Shown here in pieces: positions 10,782 through 20,242 of a DNA stretch of 64,000 bases. The first letter of the stretch is position 1; each line of letters begins with the position of its first letter. A program made the translations under genes and the position numbers. Under the pieces are notes generated by a model, which was given only the letters and a program-made list of their open reading frames with translations, was not told where the DNA came from and made no database searches. The DNA is from Streptomyces finlayi (GTDB lineage Bacteria > Actinomycetota > Actinomycetes > Streptomycetales > Streptomycetaceae): positions 5,456,001-5,520,000 of the forward strand of contig NZ_CP045702.1 in NCBI RefSeq assembly GCF_014216315.1, written 5' to 3'.

Positions 10782-11636
10782 ATGAATCCGCAAGCCCCGC
10801 AGACCGACACCGTTCCCGAGCACGCCGATGCACCTGTGGAAGCCCGGGTCGACGCCTACCTGGAGCGCATCGGCGCCGTCCGCCCGGCTCGTGCCGACGC
10901 GGATGCCCTGCGCGAGCTCCAGCTCTGCCATCTGATGACGGTCCCCTTCGAGAACCTCTCGGTCCACTTCGGCGAGGACATCGTCCTGGAGGAGGGCGCC
11001 CTCCTCGACAAGGTGGTGGACGCCCGGCGCGGCGGCTTCTGTTACGAGCTGAACGGCGCCTTCGCCTTTCTGCTGCGCGCCCTCGGCTTCCGCGTCACGC
11101 TGCTCCAGGCAAGGGTGTTCGGCGACGGTGGACAGCTCGGCATCCCGTACGACCACATGGCGCTGCGCGTCGAGACGGACGACGGCACCGGTCCCTGGCT
11201 GGCCGACGTCGGATTCGGTGACCACGCCCAGTGGCCGCTCGCACTCGACGACCGGACCGAGCAGGAGGACCCGCGGGGGGTGTTCCGGTTCCGGGAGGCT
11301 CCGCAGGGCGATGTGGATCTGCTGCGCGACGGCTCACGCGAGTTCCGCCTCGACCTTCGACCGAGGACGTCGGCCGAATTCAAGGTAGGAGCCTGGTACC
11401 ACAGCACCTCGCCCGACTCCCACTTCCTGCGGTCCGTCGTCTGCTCCCGGGTCACGGACGACGGCAGGGTGACGCTCAGCGGCCGGAAGCTCGTCACGAC
11501 GGTGCGGGGTGAACGGCACGAGACGCCCCTGGCCACCGACGCCGAGGTGCTGGCCGCCTATCGCGACCACTTCGGGCTGGTACTCGAACGGCTCCCCGAG
11601 GTGCGGGAGCGAGTCATCAGTTCGGACCTTCGTTAA
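10782..11636 (+). CDS. nat: Arylamine N-acetyltransferase
   Basis: The protein has 284 residues and transfers acetyl (or propionyl) groups from acyl-CoA to arylamines or hydrazines. The cysteine protease-like triad is visible: Cys in RRGGFCYELN (about 87), His in IPYDHMAL (about 126) and Asp in LADVGFGD (about 144). The length fits the family. The ATG at 10782 is chosen over the upstream in-frame reading because MNPQ follows directly on a -10-like box and the upstream residues are low-complexity Arg/Gly. It stands between comEC and holA without obvious functional linkage. It could act in xenobiotic detoxification or in an amide-forming step of secondary metabolism. Confidence 0.92.
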   Translation: MNPQAPQTDTVPEHADAPVEARVDAYLERIGAVRPARADADALRELQLCHLMTVPFENLSVHFGEDIVLEEGALLDKVVDARRGGFCYELNGAFAFLLRALGFRVTLLQARVFGDGGQLGIPYDHMALRVETDDGTGPWLADVGFGDHAQWPLALDDRTEQEDPRGVFRFREAPQGDVDLLRDGSREFRLDLRPRTSAEFKVGAWYHSTSPDSHFLRSVVCSRVTDDGRVTLSGRKLVTTVRGERHETPLATDAEVLAAYRDHFGLVLERLPEVRERVISSDLR

Positions 11637-11652
11637 CCTCACCTGGCAGACG

Positions 11653-11730
11653 ATGCCGGCGCGCGGGATCGGGGTCGCGGGGCACAGCATCGCCATGGGC
11701 ATGGACATCCAGATCGTCCCCAAGGGCTGA
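11653..11730 (+). CDS. Possible 25-residue peptide
   Basis: A short ORF reads MPARGIGVAGHSIAMGMDIQIVPKG. It begins 17 nt after the N-acetyltransferase stop codon and ends before the convergent 81-aa gene. The composition is not the Arg/Pro/Ala bias of shadow frames (it has G, I, M, D and H). There is no good Shine-Dalgarno sequence; TAACCT lies upstream. I do not recognise it. It could be a real small protein or the decayed tail of a lost gene. Confidence 0.3.
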   Translation: MPARGIGVAGHSIAMGMDIQIVPKG

Positions 11731-11740
11731 CCCGCACCCC

Positions 11741-11986
11741 CTAAGGCCGCTCCAGCCACCCCTCGTACTCCGCGGCGAACGAGTCGAGCGACGCGGGGTC
11801 GAGCCGCCCGGCGGCGTCCTCCACGACCACCAGCCACTGGGCGTCCTCGGCGTCGTCCTCGCCGGCCAGGGCGTCGCGTACGAGCTGAGGTTCCTCGGTC
11901 ACACCGAAGCGGTCCGGCAGCTCCCCGGCCACCTCCTCCGCCGTATCGCGGTCGGGCAGCACCAGTACGTGTCTCACATCGCTCAC
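11741..11986 (-). CDS. Small conserved acidic protein of unknown function
   Basis: The protein has 81 residues and begins VSDVRHVLVLPDRDTAEEV (GTG start). It is acidic, with the central stretch AGEDDAEDAQWLVVVEDAAG and the tail FAAEYEGWLERP. The alternating beta and alpha pattern suggests a small compact cytosolic domain. A second GTG three codons later (11977) has an AGGTGAG at better spacing and is a possible alternative start. It is convergent with the N-acetyltransferase and divergent from holA. I recognise no domain; it behaves as a Streptomyces-conserved hypothetical. Confidence 0.7.
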   Translation of the reverse strand: MSDVRHVLVLPDRDTAEEVAGELPDRFGVTEEPQLVRDALAGEDDAEDAQWLVVVEDAAGRLDPASLDSFAAEYEGWLERP

Positions 11987-12065
11987 CTGCCCATTCTCGG
12001 GTACGCGCCAGGGCGCCAAGGACCGCAGGGCCGGCTGTCAGCGGGGCGTGGGATGCTGGAGCGCG

Positions 12066-13052
12066 ATGGCCACCAGAAGGAATTCCACCGACGACCTGCT
12101 CGCCCCCATCACCCTCGCGGTGGGCCAGGAGGACCTCCTCCTCGACCGTGCCGTGCAGCAGGTGGTGGCGGCGGCCCGTGCTTCCGACGCCGACACGGAC
12201 GTCCGCGATCTCAGCTCCGACCAGCTGCAGCCGGGCACCCTCGCCGAGCTGACCAGCCCCTCGCTCTTCGCCGAGCGCAAGGTGGTGATCGTGCGCAACG
12301 CACACGATCTCTCCGCCGACACGGTCAAGGACGTCAAGGCCTACGCGAGCGCGCCGGCCGAGGAGATCACCCTCGTCCTGCTGCACGCGGGCGGGGCCAA
12401 GGGCAAGGGGCTGCTGGACGCGATCCGGAAGGCCGGCGCGCGCGAGGTCGCCTGCCCCAAGACCACGAAGCCGGCCGAGCGGCTGTCCTTCGTCCGGTCG
12501 GAGTTCCGGGCGCTCGGGCGTTCGGCGACTCCCGAGGCGTGCCAGTCCCTGGTGGATTCCATCGGCAGTGACCTGCGGGAGCTGGCGAGCGCGGTCTCCC
12601 AGCTGGTGGCCGACGTCGAGGGCACCATCGACGAGGCGGTCGTCGGGCGCTACTACACGGGGCGGGCGGAAGCCTCCTCCTTCGCCGTCGCCGACCGTGC
12701 GGTCGAGGGCCGGGCGGCGGAGGCCCTGGAGGCCCTGCGCTGGTCCCTGTCCACCGGGGTCGCCCCCGTGCTGATCACCAGCGCCCTCGCCCAGGGGGTC
12801 CGCGCGATCGGGAAGCTCTCCTCGGCGCGGGGCGGGCGGCCCGCGGATCTGGCCCGTGAGCTCGGGATGCCGCCGTGGAAGATCGACCGGGTGCGTCAGC
12901 AGATGCGGGGCTGGACGCCGGACGGGGTCTCGGACGCGTTGCGCGCGGTCGCGGCGGCGGACGCGGGGGTGAAGGGCGGTGGGGACGATCCGGAGTACGC
13001 CCTGGAGAAGGCCGTGGTCGCTGTCGCGCGGGCCGCGCGGGCCGGTCGGTAG
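12066..13052 (+). CDS. holA: DNA polymerase III subunit delta
   Basis: The 328-residue protein is the clamp-loader delta subunit that opens the beta sliding clamp. The N-terminal region ITLAVGQEDLLLDRAVQQVV and the pattern LTSPSLFAERKVVIVRNAHDL (about residues 60-80) are typical of HolA, as is the helical C-terminal collar domain. The ATG at 12066 has GGAG 4 nt upstream; an in-frame ATG at 12048 would add six residues without a ribosome-binding site. It follows comEC in the classical order, with only the N-acetyltransferase and a small reverse gene between them. Confidence 0.93.
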   Translation: MATRRNSTDDLLAPITLAVGQEDLLLDRAVQQVVAAARASDADTDVRDLSSDQLQPGTLAELTSPSLFAERKVVIVRNAHDLSADTVKDVKAYASAPAEEITLVLLHAGGAKGKGLLDAIRKAGAREVACPKTTKPAERLSFVRSEFRALGRSATPEACQSLVDSIGSDLRELASAVSQLVADVEGTIDEAVVGRYYTGRAEASSFAVADRAVEGRAAEALEALRWSLSTGVAPVLITSALAQGVRAIGKLSSARGGRPADLARELGMPPWKIDRVRQQMRGWTPDGVSDALRAVAAADAGVKGGGDDPEYALEKAVVAVARAARAGR

Positions 13053-13155
13053 CGGCAAGGCGGCAAGGCAGCAAGGCGGCAAGGCGGCAAGCGGTAAGCG
13101 GTAAGCGGCAAGCGGCAAGCGGCAAGCGGTAAGCGGTAAGCGGCAAGCGGCAAGC
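13052..13155 (+). repeat. Short tandem repeat (GGCAAGC)n after holA
   Basis: About fourteen copies of 7-9-bp units start immediately after the holA stop codon. The first are GGCAAGGC, then AAGCGGC and AAGCGGT alternate. The low-complexity array looks like a slippage-prone microsatellite. Reading through it would give Gly-Lys-Ala or Ala-Ser-Gly polymers, but it lies outside the gene. Confidence 0.75.
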
Positions 13156-13230
13156 GCAGCGGGAGCAGCGGCGCCGGAAGCGTCCGGCTGCTGCTTGCCC
13201 TCAGGGGGACGCCTTCGCGCCCCGGGGCAT

Positions 13231-13281
13231 ACCGAAAGCCCCGGTCCCTGCCCTGGGGAGGGCGGTTCCGGGGCTTTCGGT
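13231..13281 (+). terminator. Bidirectional terminator between holA and rpsT
   Basis: ACCGAAAGCCCCGG (13231-13244) and CCGGGGCTTTCGGT (13268-13281) are a perfect 14-bp inverted repeat with a 23-nt loop. They lie between convergent holA and rpsT. Their symmetry allows termination in both directions. Confidence 0.8.
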
Positions 13282-13399
13282 TCATGCTGTGGTGCGCCGC
13301 ACCCGCGTGGCGAACGCAGGTTCGGTGTGCGGCGCGGGGTGCCGGTCAGGAGCGGGAGAGAGGGCCCGCTGATTCCGTTCCGGCGATCACATCAGTAGC

Positions 13400-13666
13400 T
13401 CAGCCCTGAAGGGCGGCAACCTTGAGCGCGAGCGCCGACTTCTTGTTGGCGGCAGCGTTCTTGTGGATGACGTTCTTCGAGACAGCCTTGTCCAGCTGAC
13501 GCGACGCCTCACGGACGGCCACAGTGGCCTTCTCGACGTCGCCGGAAGCGGCAGCCTCACGGGCCTTGCGGATCGAGGTCTTGAGCGACGACTTGACGGC
13601 CTTGTTGCGCAGGCGCGCCTTCTCGTTCGTCTTGTTCCGCTTGATCTGGGACTTGATGTTCGCCAC
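13400..13666 (-). CDS. rpsT: 30S ribosomal protein S20
   Basis: The 88-residue, strongly basic protein begins VANIKSQIKRNKTNEKARLRN, the S20 signature, and is all-helical. It binds the 5' domain of 16S rRNA. The GTG start at 13666 is chosen because family members begin exactly there; the ATG at 13729 would add 21 unrelated residues. It is transcribed divergently from lepA; a TACCGT on the minus strand (13750-13745) is a plausible -10. The divergent rpsT-lepA pair is common in actinobacteria. Confidence 0.96.
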   Translation of the reverse strand: MANIKSQIKRNKTNEKARLRNKAVKSSLKTSIRKAREAAASGDVEKATVAVREASRQLDKAVSKNVIHKNAAANKKSALALKVAALQG

Positions 13667-13883
13667 GAGATAGAGCCTTTTCAGGTTCGTTGGATCTTCT
13701 ATGTGCGCCACGCCGCTTCTGAGGGCCACGAGGCACAGCTGCCCACGGTACCAGCCGCCGTCCTAGCGGCCCAAACCGGTCGCTGCCCCGCAGGCGTGGG
13801 ACGATAGAGCTTACGTATCGATCCGACCGACCCGACATCGACCCGAGACACGGCGTTCGGCGTCTCAAGAATCAGGACCCTGC

Positions 13884-15758
13884 GTGCCCGCGACTCCTAC
13901 CAACGTGCCCGAGCCGAGCCGTACCGACCCGGCGCTGATCCGCAACTTCTGCATCATCGCCCACATCGACCACGGCAAGTCGACGCTTGCCGACCGGATG
14001 CTTCAGCTGACCGGTGTGGTCGACGTGCGGCAGATGCGTGCTCAGTACCTCGACCGGATGGACATCGAGCGCGAGCGCGGCATCACCATCAAGTCCCAGG
14101 CGGTACGTCTGCCGTGGGCACCCAACTTGGGCGAGGACCAGGGCACCACCCACATCCTCAACATGATCGACACCCCGGGCCACGTGGACTTCACGTACGA
14201 GGTGTCCCGTTCGCTCGCCGCCTGCGAGGGCACGGTTCTGCTGGTGGACGCGGCGCAGGGCATCGAGGCCCAGACCCTCGCCAACCTGTACCTGGCGATG
14301 GAGAACGACCTCACCATCATTCCGGTGCTCAACAAGATCGACCTGCCGGCCGCGCAGCCCGAGAAGTTCTCCGAAGAACTGGCCAACCTCATCGGCTGCC
14401 AGCCGGAGGACGTCCTCAGGGTCTCCGCGAAGACCGGTGTCGGCGTGGACGCGCTGCTGAACCGGGTGGTGCGGGATGTCCCGGCCCCCGTCGGCAAGGC
14501 GGACGAGGCGGCCCGCGCGATGATCTTCGACTCGGTCTACGACCCGTACCGCGGTGTCGTCACCTACGTCCGTGTCATCGACGGTCAGCTCAACAGGCGC
14601 GAGCGCATCCGGATGATGTCCACGGGCGCCACCCACGAGCTGCTGGAGATCGGTGTCTCCTCGCCGGAGATGACCCCGGCCGACGGTATCGGCGTGGGCG
14701 AGGTCGGCTACATCATCACCGGCGTGAAGGACGTCCGGCAGTCCAAGGTCGGTGACACCATCACCTCCCTGCACAACGGGGCGACCGAGGCGCTGGGCGG
14801 CTACAAGGACCCCAAGCCGATGGTGTTCTCCGGTCTCTACCCGCTGGACGGCTCGGACTACCCCGACCTGCGCGAGGCCCTCGACAAGCTCCAGCTCAAC
14901 GACGCCGCCCTGGTGTACGAGCCGGAGACGTCCGCGGCGCTCGGCTTCGGCTTCCGTGTCGGCTTCCTCGGGCTGCTCCACCTCGACGTGGTCCGTGAGC
15001 GACTGGAGCGCGAGTTCGGCCTGGAGCTCATCGCCACCGCCCCGAACGTGGTCTACCGCGTCGAGATGGAGGACGGCACCGAGCACATCGTCACCAACCC
15101 GAGCGAGTTCCCCGAGGGCAAGATCGACAAGGTGCACGAACCGGTCGTCCGGGCCACGGTCCTGGCGCCCAGCGAGTTCATCGGCGCGATCATGGAGCTC
15201 TGCCAGAACCGGCGCGGCACCCTGCTCGGCATGGACTACCTCTCCGAGGACCGGGTCGAGATCCGTTACACCCTGCCGCTCGCCGAGATCGTCTTCGACT
15301 TCTTCGACCAGCTGAAGTCCAAGACCCGGGGGTACGCCTCGCTCGACTACGAGCCCACGGGCGAGCAGTCCGCCCAGCTCGTCAAGGTCGACATCCTGCT
15401 GCACGGCGACAAGGTCGACGCGTTCTCCGCCGTCACGCACAAGGACAAGGCGTACGCGTACGGCGTCCGGCTCGTCGCCAAGCTGCAGAAGCTCATCCCC
15501 CGGCAGAACTTCGAGGTGCCGATCCAGGCGGCCATCGGCGCCCGGGTCATCGCCCGTGAGACCGTCCGCGCCATCCGCAAGGACGTCCTCGCCAAGTGTT
15601 ACGGCGGTGACATCTCCCGTAAGCGGAAGCTGCTGGAGAAGCAGAAGGAAGGCAAGAAGCGCATGAAGATGGTCGGCAACGTGGAAGTTCCGCAGGACGC
15701 CTTCATCTCCGTGCTGTCGACGGACGAGTCGGCCGGCGAGAGCAAGGCCAAGAAGTAA
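13884..15758 (+). CDS. lepA: Elongation factor 4 (back-translocating GTPase LepA)
   Basis: The 624-residue translational GTPase has G1 AHIDHGKST (about residues 26-34), G3 DTPGHVDFTYE (about 97-107) and G4 NKID. Its C-terminal LepA-specific domain contains YGGDISRKRKLLEKQKEGKKRMK (positions about 15601-15669). It acts on stalled or mistranslocated ribosomes. The GTG start gives MPATPTN and lies close to the divergent rpsT promoter region. A strong hairpin follows the stop codon. Length and motifs are complete. Confidence 0.96.
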   Translation: MPATPTNVPEPSRTDPALIRNFCIIAHIDHGKSTLADRMLQLTGVVDVRQMRAQYLDRMDIERERGITIKSQAVRLPWAPNLGEDQGTTHILNMIDTPGHVDFTYEVSRSLAACEGTVLLVDAAQGIEAQTLANLYLAMENDLTIIPVLNKIDLPAAQPEKFSEELANLIGCQPEDVLRVSAKTGVGVDALLNRVVRDVPAPVGKADEAARAMIFDSVYDPYRGVVTYVRVIDGQLNRRERIRMMSTGATHELLEIGVSSPEMTPADGIGVGEVGYIITGVKDVRQSKVGDTITSLHNGATEALGGYKDPKPMVFSGLYPLDGSDYPDLREALDKLQLNDAALVYEPETSAALGFGFRVGFLGLLHLDVVRERLEREFGLELIATAPNVVYRVEMEDGTEHIVTNPSEFPEGKIDKVHEPVVRATVLAPSEFIGAIMELCQNRRGTLLGMDYLSEDRVEIRYTLPLAEIVFDFFDQLKSKTRGYASLDYEPTGEQSAQLVKVDILLHGDKVDAFSAVTHKDKAYAYGVRLVAKLQKLIPRQNFEVPIQAAIGARVIARETVRAIRKDVLAKCYGGDISRKRKLLEKQKEGKKRMKMVGNVEVPQDAFISVLSTDESAGESKAKK

Positions 15759-15786
15759 CCTCGTCGTACCGAGGAGTAGGTTCACG

Positions 15787-15822
15787 GGCCCCTGTGCCGC
15801 CGCACCCTGCGGCACAGGGGCC
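15787..15822 (+). terminator. lepA terminator
   Basis: GGCCCCTGTGCCGC (15787-15800) and GCGGCACAGGGGCC (15809-15822) form a perfect 14-bp stem with an 8-nt loop, followed by TGTTCGTT. Confidence 0.8.
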
Positions 15823-15899
15823 TGTTCGTTATCAAAGCCGCGGCCTGTTGCCCCTTACGCGGCGGACGTGTGCGCTCTACCCTGATCACGGCTCGGTGG

Positions 15900-15914
15900 T
15901 TACTCGCCAGTTAA
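15900..15914 (+). promoter_or_regulatory. Candidate operator upstream of the acyl-CoA ligase
   Basis: TTACT-CGCC-AGTTAA is an imperfect palindrome about 120 bp before the ligase start. It lies just downstream of a TACCCT hexamer (15878-15883) that could be the -10 box. It has the look of a TetR-family operator, but the arms are short. Confidence 0.3.
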
Positions 15915-16034
15915 CAAGCGTGATCGAGCCGGAACGTACAGCACGGACACAGCAGGTACAGAGCAGGACAGAAGCAGGCACCTGAGCACCATCACTTAGC
16001 CGGTCGTAGCAACGCCGCAGGCCCGGAGGACGTC

Positions 16035-17924
<1,890 letters not shown>

Positions 17925-17995
17925 CGCCCGTGACGTGTGTGAAGGACCGTACGTGAAGGGCAGCGTGTGAAGGACCGCGTGTGAGCGATACACGC

Positions 17996-18047
17996 GGGGG
18001 AACGGGGCCGGTGGGGCCGTACACCCACCGGCCCCTTCGCGTTCCCC
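17996..18047 (+). terminator. Terminator after the acyl-CoA ligase
   Basis: GGGGCCGGTGGG (18004-18015) and CCCACCGGCCCC (18024-18035) form a 12-bp stem, and an outer GGGGAAC/GTTCCCC stem flanks it. Upstream of it, GTGTGAAGGACCG occurs twice (17936-17990). Confidence 0.75.
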
Positions 18048-18180
18048 GGAGGCCATCTCCCGTTCTTCCGTAGCCGGTTCTTCTCCCACTTCGGTAACTC
18101 GGTGCTTATGCGCGCGGCCGGTCTGTCACTCTGTCGTGTGTCGTCGGCCGCATCTCGTGAGACCCGGTAGGAGCCGCCCC

Positions 18181-20178
18181 GTGGGGCCAATTCCCCTGCA
18201 GCGGGACATTGTTCAGCGTCCCGCCACCACCGTCGCGGGCCACCACGACGGTCCGCTTCCGGTGGTTCGTACGAGCCTGCCCGGAATCGCCCTCACGCCC
18301 TCAGCGGCGCGTGGGTTCGTCCGTGCCGCCCTCGCCGACTGGACGGGGCTCGGTGTGCCCGCCGCCGTGGGGTTCAGCGACCGGCTCGCCGACGACGCGG
18401 TGAGCGTGGCCAACGAGCTGGTCACCAACGCGGTCGTGCACGCCGGGACGACGGTCGAACTGCTCCTGCGCCTGGAAGAGGCGTCCGAGAGCGAAACGGC
18501 GGCCCTGGTGATGGAAGTCACCGACCACCACCCCGCCCGCGCCATACGGGGAGACGGGCCCGGGGCCGGGCGGGCGCCCTCGCCGGACCCCGCGGAGTAC
18601 GGCCGCGGCTTACACCTCGTCGCCACCCTCGCCGAGTCCTGGGGCATCACCTACCGCACCGGTCTCAAGACCGTCTGGGCCCGCCTCGGCGTCGACGACT
18701 GGAGCGGATCGGCCGGCCCTTCGGAGGAGGTGTCGGTCCAGCACGGACTGCGCGCCGCGGAGATCCTCGCCCCCGCGTCCCGGCGTGTCGAACGCGACGA
18801 CGCGGACTGGGACAGCAGGGCCGCACTCTCCTTCCTCGCCGAGGCATCCGACCTGCTGGCGGGCCAGCTCGACGAGGACCTGGTGGCGGCCATAGCGGGT
18901 CAGCTGCTCGTGCCCAGGCTCGCCGACTGGTGCGCGATCTGGCTGGCGAGCGAGGGCCCGGGGCCCGCGGCGGACCCACGGCTGGCCCGCGTCTGGCACA
19001 GCGACGAGAACGGGACCGAACACCTGCGTTCGGTACTGGAGAAGGAACCGCTGAGGCTGCCCGGGAGCGTCGGTACGGGCCCGGTGCCCGTGCCGTGGCC
19101 GGGGCAAGCCCCCGAGGGCGCACCGGGGGTCCCTGAGGGCGAGGCGGGGGCCCCGTGGGCGGGGACGCGGACACGGGAGGACGGCGCGGGGCCGCTGCCC
19201 GGGGGCCGCGACGGGGCCGCGCTCGCGTACCGCATCACCGCGGGCGGCCGTACGCTCGGCACCGTGCTCGTCGGCCGGGAGGGCGTGCCCCGGGTGCCCG
19301 ACGCCGTGGCCTCCCTGATCGAGGACTTCGTACGGCGGGTCGGCCTCGCCGTCGGCGCCGCCCGCGCCTACACGCGGCAGGCCACCATCAGCCGCATCCT
19401 CCAGCGCGGACTGCTGCCCAGCAAGGTCGCGGAGATCCCCGGGGTCACCAGCGCGCTGGTATACGAACCGGGTGACGACGGCGTCGTGGGCGGTGACTTC
19501 TACGACATCTTCGCGTGCCCCGGCGACCGCTGGTGCTTCGTCCTCGGGGACGTCCAGGGCAGCGGCCCCGAGGCCGCCGTCGTCACCGGCCTCGCGCGGC
19601 CCTGGCTACGGCTCCTGGCCCGTGAGGGCTTCGGCGTCGGCGAGGTCCTGGACCGCCTCAACCGGCTGCTCCTCGACGACGCGATGGAAGCGGCCGAGGC
19701 CGCGGCGCTGATGGTCGCCGCCGCGGGCGGCCAGCAGATCCTGGACGGCTCGCAGTCCCGGTTCCTCTCCCTCCTGTACGGGGAGGTGGTGCCGCTCCCC
19801 GGCGGCGGGGTGCGCTGCACCGTCGCCAGCGCGGGCCACCCGCTGCCGCTGCTGCTGAGCGAGGACGGTTCCGTACGGCCCGCCGCGGAGCCGCAGGTGC
19901 TGCTGGGGGTCGTCGAGGACGTCGCGTACGAGAGCCAGAGCTTCGACCTGGCGCCGGGCGAGAGCCTGCTCTGCGTCACCGACGGGGTCACGGAGCGGCG
20001 GTCCGGACCGGCCATGTTCGACGACGGGGACGGGCTGGCGCGGACCCTGGCGGGCTGCGTGGGGCTGTCCTGCGGGGGGATCGCGGACCGGATCAAACGG
20101 GCCGTCCACGACTTCGCCGAACAGCCGCCCGACGACGATCTCGCGCTTCTGGTGCTCAAGGTCGACCGGGACGGCTGA
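18181..20178 (+). CDS. SpoIIE-type PP2C phosphatase with N-terminal ATPase (RsbW-like) domain
   Basis: The 665-residue protein joins three modules. Residues about 40-175 are a HATPase_c/anti-sigma kinase-like domain, with NELVTNAVVHAG as the N box and YGRGLHLVATLAESWG as the G box. Residues about 200-395 are a GAF-like sensor. Residues about 420-665 are a SpoIIE/PP2C phosphatase, with metal-binding aspartates in VGGDFYDIF, VLGDVQGSGPEA, CVTDGVTE and PPDDDLALLVLK. Such fusions in Streptomyces are thought to control anti-sigma/anti-anti-sigma switches through one polypeptide with opposing activities. The GTG at 18181 has AGGAG at 7 nt. No sigma factor lies next to it, so its partner is encoded elsewhere. 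Confidence 0.88.
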   Translation: MGPIPLQRDIVQRPATTVAGHHDGPLPVVRTSLPGIALTPSAARGFVRAALADWTGLGVPAAVGFSDRLADDAVSVANELVTNAVVHAGTTVELLLRLEEASESETAALVMEVTDHHPARAIRGDGPGAGRAPSPDPAEYGRGLHLVATLAESWGITYRTGLKTVWARLGVDDWSGSAGPSEEVSVQHGLRAAEILAPASRRVERDDADWDSRAALSFLAEASDLLAGQLDEDLVAAIAGQLLVPRLADWCAIWLASEGPGPAADPRLARVWHSDENGTEHLRSVLEKEPLRLPGSVGTGPVPVPWPGQAPEGAPGVPEGEAGAPWAGTRTREDGAGPLPGGRDGAALAYRITAGGRTLGTVLVGREGVPRVPDAVASLIEDFVRRVGLAVGAARAYTRQATISRILQRGLLPSKVAEIPGVTSALVYEPGDDGVVGGDFYDIFACPGDRWCFVLGDVQGSGPEAAVVTGLARPWLRLLAREGFGVGEVLDRLNRLLLDDAMEAAEAAALMVAAAGGQQILDGSQSRFLSLLYGEVVPLPGGGVRCTVASAGHPLPLLLSEDGSVRPAAEPQVLLGVVEDVAYESQSFDLAPGESLLCVTDGVTERRSGPAMFDDGDGLARTLAGCVGLSCGGIADRIKRAVHDFAEQPPDDDLALLVLKVDRDG

Positions 20179-20229
20179 CCGGGACAGCCGGCTGGGACAC
20201 GGGTGGGCGGGGCATGCCCGGCGGCGAGT

Positions 20230-20235
20230 GACAAT
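20230..20235 (+). promoter_or_regulatory. -10 element of hemW (leaderless)
   Basis: GACAAT lies 7 nt before the ATG at 20243, the same arrangement seen before recO and dusB in this window. Confidence 0.45.
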
Positions 20236-20242
20236 GGACGGT

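Noticed and set aside
13872..15815. 647-codon reverse frame opposite lepA
   Set aside because: The composition is the typical antisense shadow of a GC-rich gene, and lepA is certain.
17936..17990. Direct repeat GTGTGAAGGACCG (two copies) as regulatory site
   Set aside because: It lies after the ligase stop codon and just before its terminator; a short duplication is the simpler explanation.
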